A stretch of 64,000 nucleotides of DNA from Eurosta solidaginis (GCF_040869045.1 NC_090319.1:264136897-264200896); one strand, 5' to 3'; positions 43,811-55,585 are shown, numbered from the stretch's first letter. Made by a program: numbers and translations. The notes: a model not told the origin generated them from the letters alone.

Positions 43811-45755
43811 CATTTTGCATAGAATGCTCGTAAATCCACTTTTGCTACTGGGTATATGTATATGTATGTATGAATATTGTATGTACATGCCTATATGCAT
43901 ATTTTTTATATTTTAGGCATGTAGTCTACCATATGTAAGACTAATTTTATACGCGCTGCCATAACAACAAAATGGTTTATTAAGAAGGGAAATGAGGCGT
44001 TTGCCATGCAGAAATTAAAAACAGCTACAGCTGAAGCTAACAAAACAACAACAATAACAACAACAATTATTACATTGCAGAAATTGTGCAATTTGTTGCA
44101 AATATGTACCATGCATACATATAATAGTCTGGCTGTCTATATATGAAGGCGTGTGTGTGGAAAAGAGATCGCGCAATTGCTGCTGGCAATGCGAAATGTA
44201 AAAGGCAGCAGTAAAAATAGAAAAAAAACGAAGTAGCATTGCAGAAAAAAAAATGAAAAACAAAAAACTACAAATTGTTAGCGGCGGGGGCACGAAACGA
44301 ATCATCAGCCGTAGCATGATGGCGTGCTAAAGTTAATTAACCGACAATTTTCTGCTTTTTCTTCATGTTTCTGTATTGCTTCAGCGCGTTTTTGATATAT
44401 GTACATACATTTTTTTCTTGTTTGAATTCTGTCTGCAATGCGCTGGTGTTTTTCTTACTAAGAGTTTTTTTTGTCAGACTCAAAAATTTTCTACAGAACA
44501 TATGTACTACATATTTGTGTGTGGGATATTCAAAAATTATAAAGCATATGTATATTACCATACATATACACATACATGCACCTAAGTGGCTTTAATAATG
44601 AGGCAAATGTACGCAATTGATTGAGTGACCATGAAAAACAAATTTGAAAAAAAAAAACAAATTTAAATATGAAAAAAAAACTTATAGAGAGATAATATGT
44701 ATGTGTATGCCTATCGTAGCAATAAACTCTTAGTATATATACTCATATACATACTGCATACAGATATTTACATATGTATGTGATTAACAAAAAGTATATA
44801 ATAAATAACATCGCTAGCATGCAACATTACGCTCCACTATCTTTAATCCTTATGTTAACAACTCGTTCCCCCACGCTAATATCTCGTGTATAAAATCCTC
44901 CCTCTATTACTAAAATATTCATAGTATTGCTGCTTGTTTAGCCTTTGACGCATATATTTATTTGTCGTTCAACTCCAACTGTCTAATAATAATGAAATAT
45001 TTCGTTAAATTCCTCAAAGATCCCAGATTTCTTTTTTGATCTTATATTCACATATGTGAGCATAGGATTAGTTGTTTAATGTATGTGCATACAATAGACC
45101 GATTCAAAATAATATTTTTTGCACAAATTCAAAATCACTTATTCATTTACATTACAATGTGAAATTTAAAGAAATTAATAACCCATATTTTTAAAACCTT
45201 CTTGTTTTGTTATTTCGTTAATCGTTCAGAAAAATGAAAAATGTAATAGAGAGCTCCCTAAAGATGAACAACCCTGTAAGAACACAATCGGTTAAATACC
45301 AGTGATAACGGTGGCAGTATTTACAAGTCTTTTGAATGGAATTTGCAATTCTACCTGAGCACAAGTGTATTTTTCTCATGTTTAGTGTATTCTCTTTAAA
45401 TTAAGTTCATTTTCAGTTCCAATATGTTTATTTGAAGAACTTTTATTCTATTCTATTGCTGAATTTGACTCTCGTGTCTTTCAGGGAAGTGGCGGCGCTT
45501 CACAGGGAACAGATAGATATAAATAAAAAATGTTTGTTCAAATTGAATTTGAATATCTTTTTCGAGAAATTTAATCAAAAAATTGTTACATAAACAATGC
45601 AGTTTGCAGAAAGCGATTGGGATTTTGATTTTTCGTTTCAGAGTTATAGGGTGGACACTTAAATATTACCATTCACTTTCATACTAATTTCTTGTGTGTA
45701 ATACTTTTGTGGCGAGAGCGCTCGAAGCAATGTCGATAACGCTAGTTACACGTGC
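43811..45755. other. AT-rich non-coding stretch
   Basis: No gene or complete element is recognised in nearly 2 kb. A short (CAA)n tract lies near 44040-44066. Part of the right side could be 3' UTR of the minus-strand ORF at 45756. Confidence 0.4.
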
Positions 45756-45887
45756 TTAGTTTTTATTGCGCATCTTCTCATTTGAAAGATACTTTTCCCA
45801 GAAAAAATACATCGCTGGATTGAGGGCCGTTTCCCGACTATATGTCAGAGCCGTTTTCACCGTCATAGGTTCATATGGCGTTTTCAT
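45756..45887 (-). CDS. Small ORF, complete 43 codons, unidentified protein
   Basis: ATG at 45885-45887 and TAA at 45756-45758 on the minus strand. The peptide begins MKTPYEPMTVKTALTYSR, continues ETALNPAMYFFWEKYL and ends in a short Lys/Asn-rich tail. The mixed, non-repetitive composition with Trp, Pro and Met is unlike translated AT-rich filler. An in-frame stop lies 11 codons upstream of the ATG, so this start is the natural one unless splicing intervenes. It faces the plus-strand exon at 46163 with about 276 bp between. No signal peptide is obvious, and an aromatic MYFFW core could contact a membrane. I do not recognise the family. Confidence 0.55.
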   Translation of the reverse strand: MKTPYEPMTVKTALTYSRETALNPAMYFFWEKYLSNEKMRNKN

Positions 45888-46162
45888 TTTCACCAACACA
45901 GAATAACTAACCTCGGATTAAAGCGCTAATTGTGAATATTTTGTAGAAAAAATCGTAGTAATCTATTGTGAACACACGAAAACTAGCCAAACACCTGACT
46001 TTTGTTTGCACTTCTTCCTTGAACTTAACTGAGACACGAGCCTTCTGTTAACATAGAGAAAACGAAAATTTGGTTAACTGATAGATAAGTGCATTTTTCG
46101 GCATAATAGTTTGACTTGTGTTTCAGAATAACCTGTTAATTTATTAAAAAAGTGTGCCCGAA
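45888..46162. promoter_or_regulatory. Inferred bidirectional promoter interval
   Basis: The gap between two divergent candidate starts is free of recognised repeats. No TATA box is apparent. This is inference from the layout only. Confidence 0.3.
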
Positions 46163-46252
46163 ATGAAAGTAAAGTCAAATAGGCAGTCAAAATCACAAAA
46201 AGGTAATAAGGGCAAAAATCTTAAAACAAAGAAAGAAATATTCCTTAAAAAA
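46163..46252 (+). CDS. Candidate first coding exon, Lys-rich N-terminus
   Basis: ATG at 46163-46165 in CCGAAATG context opens 30 codons (MKVKSNRQSKSQKGNKGKNL, then a basic end) and runs into AAA|GTGAGT, a good splice donor, at 46252/46253. Read-through stops five codons later. The basic, Gln/Lys-rich start resembles nucleolar or RNA-associated proteins, but this is composition only. The downstream exon was not found. Confidence 0.45.
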
Positions 46253-46760
46253 GTGAGTGATGGATTTTAAAAGTTTTATATAAAACCGCATGCGGTGACA
46301 TGAAACACGCACTTCTGGTGTAGTTTCCATATTTTTAAATTTAGTATTCCTTTTTTTTTTGTGAGCGAAGAAATTTGTTTTTTCAACAGTCTAATGCACA
46401 TCGTACATAGGTATCTATGCGCCAACAATCTCCTGCCACTCACCACATAATTCAAATAGAATCGAGGAATTTGATCTTTGTTTGAAAAAAAAAATTCTTT
46501 TCGAAGATTATTAAATTACTTTAAGCATTACAATTTTATGTATTCGATGTACAGATATTAAAAAAAAAACGTTCTAAAAAATATATATTAAATTTCCTAA
46601 AACGAAAATATACATACTTACACACAAAAAATTTAAGTTCAATTTTAACATTTTTGGGAGTAATATTATTACTTATTTTGGTATTCTTTCAAATCTAATA
46701 CCAACAAAGTGCAATATATGCAATGTTTGGTGTAATTAATTGTGCAGTTTGACACTTTCC
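46253..46760. other. Non-coding; intron of the candidate plus-strand gene
   Basis: AT-rich, no exon recognised. The acceptor-like TTTTTTCAACAG at about 46391 leads only to an early stop. Confidence 0.35.
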
Positions 46761-46761
46761 G

Positions 46762-46805
46762 AGTCATATTAAAACTTATTTTGAAGTCATATTAAAACTT
46801 ATTTT
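46762..46805. repeat. 22-bp tandem duplication
   Basis: GTCATATTAAAACTTATTTT occurs twice in a row. It marks the edge of the LTR-element fragment. Confidence 0.7.
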
Positions 46806-46807
46806 GG

Positions 46808-47300
46808 GACGTCCTGGATTCAGGTACCGGCCGAAGCAAATATAACTTCATTAACAATCGCTGCGATTACGTCTTCACATATCACTTCTTCCTGGACATG
46901 GTTGTGCTTGCCAGTAGCCGTACGCAATCTTGCCACGTGTAATGGGTCTTATTTTACTTTTGACTAAATCAGATTGGATTATCGAATGAAAAGCGCCCGT
47001 ATCTACAGTCAGTAACCGCTCCTTTCATCCAAGTTTCTTCCGACGGTTAAACTGCTCAATTTTCTTTCGAGTTGTGATACTGATGCCGCAGTGATGTGCT
47101 ATGTGAGCTGACCTCTCGCATGCAATGCATATGATTATTCCGTCACTACGCTGTTGAAATCCCTTTATATCTGCCAATATTGTGTTCGACGCGGGGCACT
47201 TTGAACACTGAGTTACACAAAAGCGACGCTGTTTCCTGAATCAGTGGATGTGATATCGTTTCAGCGAATGTGAAGCGATTCAGCAATTCCATCAAATGTC
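46808..47300 (-). pseudogene. LTR-retrotransposon gag zinc knuckle and protease relic
   Basis: The minus strand reads a CX2CX4HX4C zinc knuckle (about 47095-47136), a basic linker with one stop, then LLTVDTGA, the active-site loop of a retroviral-type aspartic protease (about 46995-47018), followed by DLV and KIRP. A frameshift near 46918 moves the frame into an ATG-K flap-like region. This is the normal gag-to-protease order. RT and integrase are not seen nearby. The clade (gypsy or BEL) is undecided. Confidence 0.7.
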
Positions 47301-47329
47301 TGAAAAGGAACAGGACCATCAAACGTTGA

Positions 47330-47575
47330 GGATTTTATACCTTCAGAGTAGATCGTTTAAGTTCAATTGTAACTCCGGGATACGATATTTCAAAGTTCCA
47401 TGGAACCTGGGGTCACCAGAGCCTCGGCTGATAAAGGAACAGGATCCGCCACGGGTTGGTGAGGTTGACAGTTAAGTTGGAGAAGTAACAAATTGCGCTG
47501 GGAGTCCGTGGAACCAATTGGTTATATTAGTCGCCTCTTACGCCTCTTGTTTCTTATTCTTTTGTTCGAAAAGTT
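47330..47575 (-). repeat. SINE-like repeat S3, distal part, copy 3
   Basis: GGTCACCAGAGCCTCG, GATCCGCCACGGGTTGGTGA and TAGTCGCCTCTTACG match the extension at 43000-43130 and known order. Confidence 0.55.
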
Positions 47576-47614
47576 CTTAGGAGTGGGAAAAATAATATTT
47601 AATTGTGGCTCGGC

Positions 47615-47696
47615 CATTACTGAATCTCTTTCGCTGCGTTCACACGGCATGTAGATGAACGCCGAATAGGTTGCTAAGCTCGCGAGTGCACCACTG
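47615..47696 (+). mobile_element. hAT-type MITE M1, 3' half
   Basis: GCGTTCACACGGCATGTAGA and GAGTGCACCACTG end match 14590-14669. The 5' half is missing. Confidence 0.65.
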
Positions 47697-48985
47697 CACT
47701 GAACCGTCGAAATAAGATGCTCCCTATCAAAACCTAGCAGACATTTTGTTGTGCTTACACGAACACATGCTTATAAAGCCAATTGATGAACACATATACA
47801 TATGCATATGTATAAAAAAAAGCAAAGAATGGTGGGAAAGCCTTTTCGATGAAGGTAGGTGAAGATATTTAAAGTCAAAAAGTCAAAATTAGTGAAGCTG
47901 TGGTGAGTGAATGCCACACATTAAAAAAAAAGGAACTACAATCAAGAAACAAAAGAACCCACCAAACAACTAACAACCAGTCAGCTAGTCACTCACTCAA
48001 ACACAAGGGTTTACAACCATCGAAGAACGATGAGCCTATAATAATGATAAGCTGGTTTTTAATCAGAAAATTTATTGTATATATCGCTTTGCGCGTCGAA
48101 CGCAAGTTGATGATGGGTTATGGTTGGCTATAATTATAGGTCCTGTCAAATGTTAAATGAAAAGGTACACATGCATATCAAAACCCAAAAGCGCATACTT
48201 ACACGCATGCATACATTCATAAAATGGTATGGTATGGAGGAGTTGATATTTTGAATGAATGTATACAAATGTATATAGATATTTTTAAAAGTAAATACGC
48301 GCAAGAGTAGCCCAATTTTCTGGTTGCGCTCAATTGTAGTGCATGGACCTTTCATAATTTTTTTTTATAAGAAAAAGTGTGGAATTATTTCATTGTATTT
48401 TTTTTTCGTTTTCCTACACGTTTTAAAAAGTTAAATGTTGGCGATTAAGTAAACTGCGTTTAGTGTATTGCATGGTAAACCATCATTATTATTATCTATT
48501 ATTATTTAATACAAAATTTTTCACCTACTCTCCTTGATAAAGAAAACTTTTGGTTTAAATTTGCGTGATTGGTTAAGTTCAATTTAGTATAAGTGATGAC
48601 CAAAATTAAAACTGTGGTTGTGTTGGTCGCTCACAAATCATAGTAGTGGTTTGTTCGTTGATTATCAAGCAAAGAGGAAAGACGTATGAACGCATGCTTC
48701 CATAACGCCGATAGGTGGAACAGATGTTCGCACTATTTTTATTAATTAGTACTTGTGGCCCAATTAGACTCATATTCGACGTAAACATCGATTATATATA
48801 TGGGCTTCTTGTGCCATATTGTAGTCGTCAATGGACACCAAAATTGACTACCCAATATGCTGCATATTGGGCTCGTAGCTAGCTCATTAACTTAGCTATA
48901 TTTCAAGAGACCTTTGAAAAGAATTGCATTTTGGTGCGATTTGCTTTAAGTTGCATAGAAGGCGTTTTACCTATATTTATGTTTA
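47697..48985. other. Non-coding
   Basis: No gene or complete repeat is recognised. Confidence 0.4.
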
Positions 48986-48989
48986 GTCT

Positions 48990-49440
48990 TTTTTATGTGT
49001 AGGGTGGGCTTGGCAGCGATTTACTCGATTTTTTAGTATACTTTTTTCTGGTAGATGGATCTGGTACCGATTTATTCGAATAATCTAATTTATCATTTAT
49101 TGAAATTTGGAAGAGCGGGAGACAGCTTGCCTCGATTAATCCTTTGGCAAGTTTCATCTGCGTAGCGGATCTAGGGCTGACTTTGTCAAATAATCTGATT
49201 TCCGCGCAGTTTGCTTGAAATTTGATACAACGTTGGCTGTTTTTCTTTACTAAAACTTGGTATATTTTGTTCCGGGAGGTGAACTGGGACAGTGAAGAGA
49301 GTGGCAAAGGTTAGGTGAAGAGCCAAGATGTGGCGAAGGAGATGGAGAAAAATGTTGAGAGGTGTAGAAAAAAGTAACAGGGAGAGAAAGAAGAGAAGAA
49401 GCAGTAAAGCTAAAGAAGGAAAAGAAAATCACTTTACCAA
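48990..49440 (+). mobile_element. Helitron-like fragment with purine-rich tract
   Basis: GCTTGAAATTTGATACAACG and TTCCGGGAGGTG precede a purine tract (49280-49420), as TGCCTGAAATTTCG and TTCCGGGAAG do at 41090-41150. No terminal hairpin is seen. Confidence 0.45.
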
Positions 49441-49715
49441 AAAAAGAAAACGTTTTTTACTCATCAATATATGTATATACGTGTTTTTTTGTTTCGCACA
49501 TCTGCTGTATATCTTAATTAATAAAAAATTTTGGAATACTCTTACCACTTGCACTTGTGCCGAAATTGTCTGAAATAGAAAGAGACAAAATATTCTGATT
49601 AGTTCATGTATTGATATTTCAATTTAAAAAAACGTTAAATTAGAGCATAAGGTTTCTACGCGAAAACAACAGAGAATATCGAGACTCATTAAATCGTAAG
49701 CTTGGCTTACCGCTG
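49441..49715. other. Non-coding
   Basis: Nothing recognised. Confidence 0.35.
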
Positions 49716-49934
49716 GATTCTCGAATCTCGAAATATTGGTAAAGCGCGCGAGCTACTCGATATTCAATTTAGCCGCAGCATTAGCAGCATTATATAGAGA
49801 GCTTACAATTTCTTTAGAAATTCTCATTTATGTTCAAGAAAAAATTATAAGCTCTATATAATACTGTCAATGCAGCGATTAAATTGAACGTCGCGAAGCT
49901 TGCGCGCTTTACGAGTATTTCGAGAATCTCGCGA
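49716..49934. mobile_element. Foldback element, about 100-bp arms
   Basis: The left arm (GGTAAAGCGCGCGAGC, ATTCAATTTAGCCGCAGCAT, TTATATAGAGAGCTTA) is mirrored in 49838-49934 (TATAAGCTCTATATAA, ATTAAATTGAACGTCGCG, AAGCTTGCGCGCTTTACG). The loop is about 20-40 nt. Class is unknown. Confidence 0.75.
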
Positions 49935-50412
49935 AGAGGTTCGAACAAATTGTACGAACAGACTACGTATGTAGTTTAAGTCGTAGCATAACAAAAGCAA
50001 ATCATTTTTATTTTTGAAAAAAAAAAAGAAATACCGCTAAGTCGACCAAAAGCTGTGATTTGTTGCAAAGACCCGGTGTTTTTGTGGGTTTCAGTTTTTA
50101 AAGTTTTTTTTCTACATGACACTCAATATATGTGTACGTTTGTATATGTGATATTTATATTTTTTATATCTACACATGTATATTTATAATTTTTTTTCTG
50201 TTTGTTATAATAAACGAATAAAAATGAAATATATGTTTCGCCATCAATCAAATTGGTGCCCAATGAGTTAGGAGCTTTGAAAAAGAGCCCCACATTTAAA
50301 CGAGCTCATTGAGGCAAAAGTGAATGAACGTGCAAATGAATGAATGAATGGGTATCAAAATTAAATGATCTGTTACACATAAGCGTAATGCGTATGGTGT
50401 ATTTCCTTAAGT
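49935..50412. other. AT-rich non-coding stretch
   Basis: Nothing recognised apart from a short GAATGAAT run near 50336. Confidence 0.4.
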
Positions 50413-50622
50413 CAGTCGTGCACTCGAGAATCTCGTAGAGCTATGGAAACGTTTCGGCGCTCACCTACATGTCGGGTGAGCGCAGCGACAGAGATTTAAT
50501 AAAGCAAGCACTCAATCATCTCTTGCCTGAATTCTGTGCTCAAACATTCTTCATGTAAACATATACCACTACAAAAAATTTTGTGTTTGGATTCGAAGCT
50601 CTGCCGGCGTTGTGCACCACTG
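50413..50622 (-). mobile_element. hAT-type MITE M1, copy in minus orientation
   Basis: Both ends are present (CAGTCGTGCACTCGAG and, inverted, CAGTGGTGCACAACGCC). Flanks CCTTAAGT and CCTTTCGT agree at 6 of 8 positions. The interior matches 14443 and 23382. Confidence 0.8.
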
Positions 50623-51244
50623 CCTTTCGTGAACAAGGATCTGCTAGGCTGATATGACTTGTGTGAAGTATAAATAAGCCAATACCCCAATAAAGCACAA
50701 TGCCACAAAGGCGCGAAACGTTAAGAAGCGCAAAGCATAACAAAAAAGACCGTAGGAAACTGCGTTAAATAAAAACAAACATTTTAGTATTAATGAAACA
50801 AACGCTTCAGCCTCACATAAATCATGTCCGGAAACTGCAAAAGTCTTAAAAATTTTTTTAAGGATGATAAAAACACAAGTAAATTAAAACCTTTGGTTTA
50901 AAACAAACCATTTGGGCGTTCAAAAGATCTCATCAAAGCTCTGCGAATTTTTATGACTTTTCAAGTGTACCCATCAAATTTTAGCCGTGATTAGTCATAA
51001 GCAAATCAATAAAATATATGAATACATTTTATGCGTTCGGCTTATTTTCAATTTAAAGTATAGGCAAACTTTGTAATATTTAGTTGGAAGGAAATTTAAA
51101 TGACATTTCTAAGAACAGCAATTTTAAAGTATTAATTAATATGAGCGCTTATTATGCCGAAAATTTTAAGCGCACTTTAGGGTGGCCACTACGCAAATTT
51201 AAAACAAATTATTACTATTCACTTTTGCACAAAATTGTAGTACT
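50623..51244. other. AT-rich non-coding stretch
   Basis: Nothing recognised. Confidence 0.4.
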
Positions 51245-51545
51245 ATGCTGAGTTTTAGAATTTTAAAATCATTTTCGGGAATCTTTCCGGAAAGTGATCA
51301 GGCTATTACTCAACGAATTTGTATATTCGCTAGTTTCATGAGCTTTCTGGCATTTCTTATTGGCTCTCTCCGCGATGCGTTGGATGCATTTTTCGACCGT
51401 GATGTCACGTCACTTTACAGACCAGTTGGCGATCTTTTATAATAATTTCGTATTGGTTTGGGTTTAGCTCGCACCGGGATTAATTTCCAGAGAATTGGAG
51501 ACTACTTTTAAGCACATTTACCCAAAATTCGATACCGTTAAGCAT
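51245..51545 (+). pseudogene. Membrane-protein-like ORF, possibly broken receptor gene
   Basis: 51245-51442 opens 65 codons starting MLSFRILKSFSGIFPESD, with a hydrophobic segment RICIFASFMSFLAFLIGSL (residues about 24-42) and a charged loop with RDALDAFFDRD. After the stop, another frame stays open with LISRELETTFKHIYPKFD (about 51475-51540). One reading is an insect chemoreceptor N-terminus broken by a frameshift, but no diagnostic motif is seen. Confidence 0.3.
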
Positions 51546-51829
51546 ATCCTCACGTAGTTTCAAATATTTCAATAAGAAGACTGAGCACATACCCCAGTCT
51601 TTCAATTGTCACTTGTTATCCACAAACGATCTGCTTTATCAGCCATTTATTCATCAGATATCTCCGCACAATAAAGGGATGTGTTCAACCTTTTCTCTGA
51701 CCTTCCACAGAAGAATCAATTAAAAAATGCATTCATAAAAGTAAAAACGCTGTTCAAAACTTGGCGACAGAGCCTCCAAGAACGAACTTTATTTCCAACT
51801 TTCTAGCGCAGAGACAACATTATTCCGAA
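51546..51829. other. Non-coding
   Basis: Nothing recognised. It may hold further decayed parts of the ORF to the left. Confidence 0.3.
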
Positions 51830-52265
51830 GATAATACTTTATTGTCGACTTAGTGAGCTGCGTTGAGTATACTTCATTGTCAACTTCAGCGTCGAAAAGG
51901 CAGGATAGTTCCATTGAATATGCTTTATTGTTAACTTCCATAAAAGTGCACTTACTAACATGCGAGGTAAAAACAATAGCTCCCTCGACTCACCCACTAT
52001 AGGGCCAACCAAGGGATAGGAGATGAGACTTGCATGCAAGTTTCGTATGATACAGTCTATACAGACCACAACTGCTTTTCCTGCTCACTGCGGGTAACTG
52101 GTTTAACAAAATCCGTGCTAGGTTCGCGCAAGTGATACACCGCGTCCACATTACTTCCTTTTGAGTGATACACCACCCATGGATTGGATGAGTCATGGTA
52201 TTGTAGTCGCACTTTACGACCGATATAACCATATCGCGGGCATACCCAAACCCTTACTCGCAGGG
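51830..52265 (-). repeat. LTR-element-like repeat L2, minus copy
   Basis: On the minus strand: GTGGTGTATCACTCAAAAGG, GCGGTGTATCACTTGCGCG, ATGGAAGTTAACAATAAAGC and several ACAATAAAG units. The same blocks in the same order lie on the plus strand at 58820-59276. An open frame (YHDSSNPWVVYHSKGSNV) is shared in part by both copies, so it was probably coding. Repeated AATAAA signals suggest an LTR. Confidence 0.55.
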
Positions 52266-52658
52266 AGAATTGATATGTGAAGAAAAACTTTAAAATATAG
52301 CAAATTTTCATATATATGATTTACGCCTTTCGCTTCAGATACATTTGATCACGCATGCCTCATAAAGACTAACTTTTGCTTTTTTAGCTCAAAATTGCTA
52401 TAGATATACTACAGATCTAACTGCATATTAGAAGATTTTCGATTGCATGAGAAACTACAAAGACAATCGTAATCAGTTTTCAATTAAATTAGGGGTAGAC
52501 TAACCTCAACGGCCATTGCTATACTCATACACGCAAAAAAATTTGGTGTCAAAACCGCACTTTTTGTGTTGTTCTATATAAAAATCAAAATAGTGTGAAT
52601 TTCATTCCCAAGAAGTGCTATTATATGCGTAGAATTTAAATTGTATTAATAATAAAAA
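52266..52658. other. AT-rich non-coding stretch
   Basis: Nothing recognised. Confidence 0.35.
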
Positions 52659-53385
52659 CGAGTAAGGAAGTATAAGTTCAGGTGAAATCGAATATTACAT
52701 ACCTAGCTGCGCAATAATACATATACATACATATGGTTCTATTCTGAACTAACTTTTCTTCGAGTTATGGCTCCCGAAACCTAGAAAATTGCTTAGTCAT
52801 AAAAGGGGCGGTGCCACGCTCATTTCTTTAAATTTGAAGTTTTTCCCATTTATTGTTATAAATCCACTTTGGAAATGAAAAATCATTGATATAAAGCTCT
52901 TTTTTGCAAAGACATAGCTTATTTTATTCGTCCACGACCCTTTTAAAAATCTTTTATGTAAAAGTGGGCGTGGTCCTTAAGCGATTTCGTTAATTTTTTT
53001 CAAAGCATTCTATATAGTAGAGACAACCTCCCTGCCGAATTTTGTTACGTTTTGATTTATGATTAATACCTAATACTTGTAAAATTGATTTTATCAGAAG
53101 TGAGCGGTGTCCCAATATCAGTCCACATGTCAAATTTCAACATCCTAGGTGTATTATTTACTAAATAATCAGGCTTTTTGTGTTTTCCAAAATGTTATAT
53201 ATATAAAAAGTGGGCGTGTTTATCATCCCATTTCGCTCATTTTCAATACCAATCTATTATGGGTGCAGATAAGCTCGTGTGCCAAATTTGGTGAAGATAT
53301 CTCAATATTTACTCAAGTTATCGTGTTAACGGACAGACGGATGGACGGACATGGCTCAATCAAATTTTTTCGATACTGATGACTT
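52659..53385 (+). repeat. Dispersed repeat P, copy 2, uninterrupted
   Basis: GAGTAAGGAAGTATAAGTTC start, three internal AAAAGTGGGCGTG-type motifs each followed by a GATTTCGTT-like block, then GGACAGACGGATGGACGGAC. Internal duplication of the GTGGGCG unit is evident. Confidence 0.7.
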
Positions 53386-53446
53386 TTCCGGGACTTGAAC
53401 CCAGGTTGTTCGATGTGAAAGGCGGATCACTCTATCACCACATCAC
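53378..53446 (-). other. tRNA-like segment
   Basis: The minus strand has B-box GGTTCAAGTCC (one mismatch) within a T-arm CTGGG/CCCGG that pairs fully with one wobble. A-box-like TGGTGATAGAG is present. Anticodon and acceptor stems do not form, so it is a SINE head or pol III relic rather than a tRNA gene. Confidence 0.45.
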
Positions 53447-54519
53447 AAGTGCTTGCTATTCACATCTGCAGTTACTCAAAACAACGAGCAACAGCGTTGA
53501 ATCCAAAATTAGTTTTAATATCACTCCGAAAAGTGTTGACACTGCAATATATTTTTATGTGTCTATGTGAATTGTTCTTAAATGCAGACGCATTGCCCCA
53601 ACCAAGCAATTTTCAAGGTTGTCAAGCAACTGCAATGACCTTCCAAGACATCAATAGTGCCAAATCTGTAAAAAAAAACTTAGCAAACAAATACTTGGAA
53701 GTTACATAAAACAAGAAGCACAAATATTTTAGCCACAAACGCTGGCGTGATTTGAGCCAAGCTAAAATATCAAGAAATAAGAAAAGTATGTATGCAGATT
53801 AAAAAGCAAAAACAATACAAAAGGATAAACAAACTAACACAACTTCAAAAACAACAAATTTCGCTATCACCAATTCAAACGCCCGACTCAAATCGAATTG
53901 TTGTGTCGCCAAAACCAATTTTGCATACCAATTTTTGTGCCAAAGTGAATTGCGCTGATGCAGTGCGCATTTTTAATTTTTTGAGGCATGCAACCAAACC
54001 AATGTAAATTGTATGCGCTGCAGTAGCAAATGACAATCAAAGGCAACAAAAAATATCAACCAAACCGTGCGACAGCAGTGCGACAGTAGTTTTGTGACCA
54101 TATAAATGTTTTTTATAATCAATTAACAAAACAATAAACGTTTGTTGTGCTGCCAGACACGTATTTCATTTGGGTATCTAGAATATTAAAATGGGATCAA
54201 CAGACGACAACTGACGACTTTTTTTGGTCATTTAAATTCGTCGCAAGTGTATCATGAGCGTTGATAAAAGAAGAAGAAGAAACAAAATTGTAAATGAATA
54301 ATGGTAGACAGAAATGAAGAATGAAAATAGAATCAGAAAGAAATCAGTGTCTCACGCAGGGTCTTGAGTGAAAAATTCAAACAAAACTCAAGATGAACAG
54401 GATGATGGTGCCTGCGTCTGGCGCTCGCTCCTTTTGACAACTTGGTGGTGTAGGAAAAACGACGTTAGTGGAATGCTTAATAGCATTGTTTACATTTTGT
54501 TGATAAACTGTGTAATCAA
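53447..54519. other. AT-rich non-coding stretch
   Basis: 53580-53709 reads open with ordinary composition after an acceptor-like AAATGCAG, but the pyrimidine tract is weak and it is not called. Confidence 0.35.
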
Positions 54520-54740
54520 AATAGAGAGAAGCCCATCCCAGCGGACGCCTCTATTTGATGGACGCCTTCCTTGGCCGGACAGTTATTCGTGCACCAAGTT
54601 TGAGGTATAACTTTTTTAGCACGAATTGCTCTACGTTAGGCAGACGCAAACAGTTCTTTGCTTTAAAATGGAATTAAAAAACCTCTACCGAGCAAACACG
54701 AACTTCTTATCGGCGGTCACTGAGACCTGCTTTCATAACA
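54520..54740. repeat. GGACGCC-motif repeat, possible pogo-type remnant
   Basis: AGCGGACGCCTCTATTTGAT, TTGGCCGGACAG, then AAACCTCTACCGAGC and CTTATCGGCGGTCACTGAGA. Similar to 30160-30250. No TIR pair is resolved. Confidence 0.35.
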
Positions 54741-54849
54741 AATCAAAAATCTAAAACCTCTCAACGCGAAACAAGTGAGAGAATGAATATCAATTTATAC
54801 GTTTGAAGGACTCAATTTATACCTAATGAGGATTAGAGATTTCAGACTG

Positions 54850-55585
54850 CCTGCCCTAAGTTAAGGTTGAACTGGTCGGCTCTTAAGGACTACACATAAA
54901 CTGAATGTACCTATAGAGTTACCAGAAGCTTATTTGATGACCCAACTGAGAAACCCCACCAGGAGCCTTGATTTAACGCGATCTATGACACCTCGAAGCC
55001 CTACACTTGATATCACAACTTTTCTGCTTAGTTGATCATGAGCAGCTATTGTCTCCTTTCCCAGTTCATCGACCTTCTTGTTACCAAATATGCCCATATG
55101 ACCGGAGCCCTTTAATGGTTGTAAGCTTCTTCCTGTTCCAATTCTGCCAAGTCTTTATTTTCACCCTAACACACTTCTATGTAGTTGTTGTGCTGGATCT
55201 CAATACAAAAGTTTACGCGACTGCAGTTTGCGCAGTTTTTTCCAGTATCTCTGCCAGTTTGTACGAACTGGTTATTATCGAATCGGCACAATCTATTGTA
55301 TACCATTAGTTTAGTCCTATTTTCGTATTGTGTATCGTATCTTTCGACATTTCGGCGTCCTTGCCCCATCTTTTCTATTCTATTGAGGCTCTAAAATCTC
55401 AACCGAATCACGGACTTACATAAGTTTTAGAACATAATATTATAAAAATTTGTTACGAATGCCAAGTTTATTAGCTAAATTTAAAATAGCTCCGTTGAGC
55501 AGACACCTCTCTTGGTTGGACGAAAGTTCGCTGATGGCGAATTTCCGCCCAAGGAAGGTTTCACAGTAGTTGCAGCTATTTAAAG
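54850..55585 (-). pseudogene. I/LOA-like LINE relic, RNase H end and 3' region
   Basis: The minus strand reads GHMGIFGNKKVDELGKETIA (about 55055-55115), the C-terminal RNase H motif corresponding to PGHxGIxGNExADxLA. A KSRLLVGFLS tail and the GACCAGTTCAACC end (about 54870) follow. Frameshifts occur upstream. Confidence 0.65.

Noticed and set aside
53449..53709. 86-codon ORF as an exon
   Set aside because: Acceptor-like AAATGCAG has a poor pyrimidine tract and the frame starts inside unrelated sequence.
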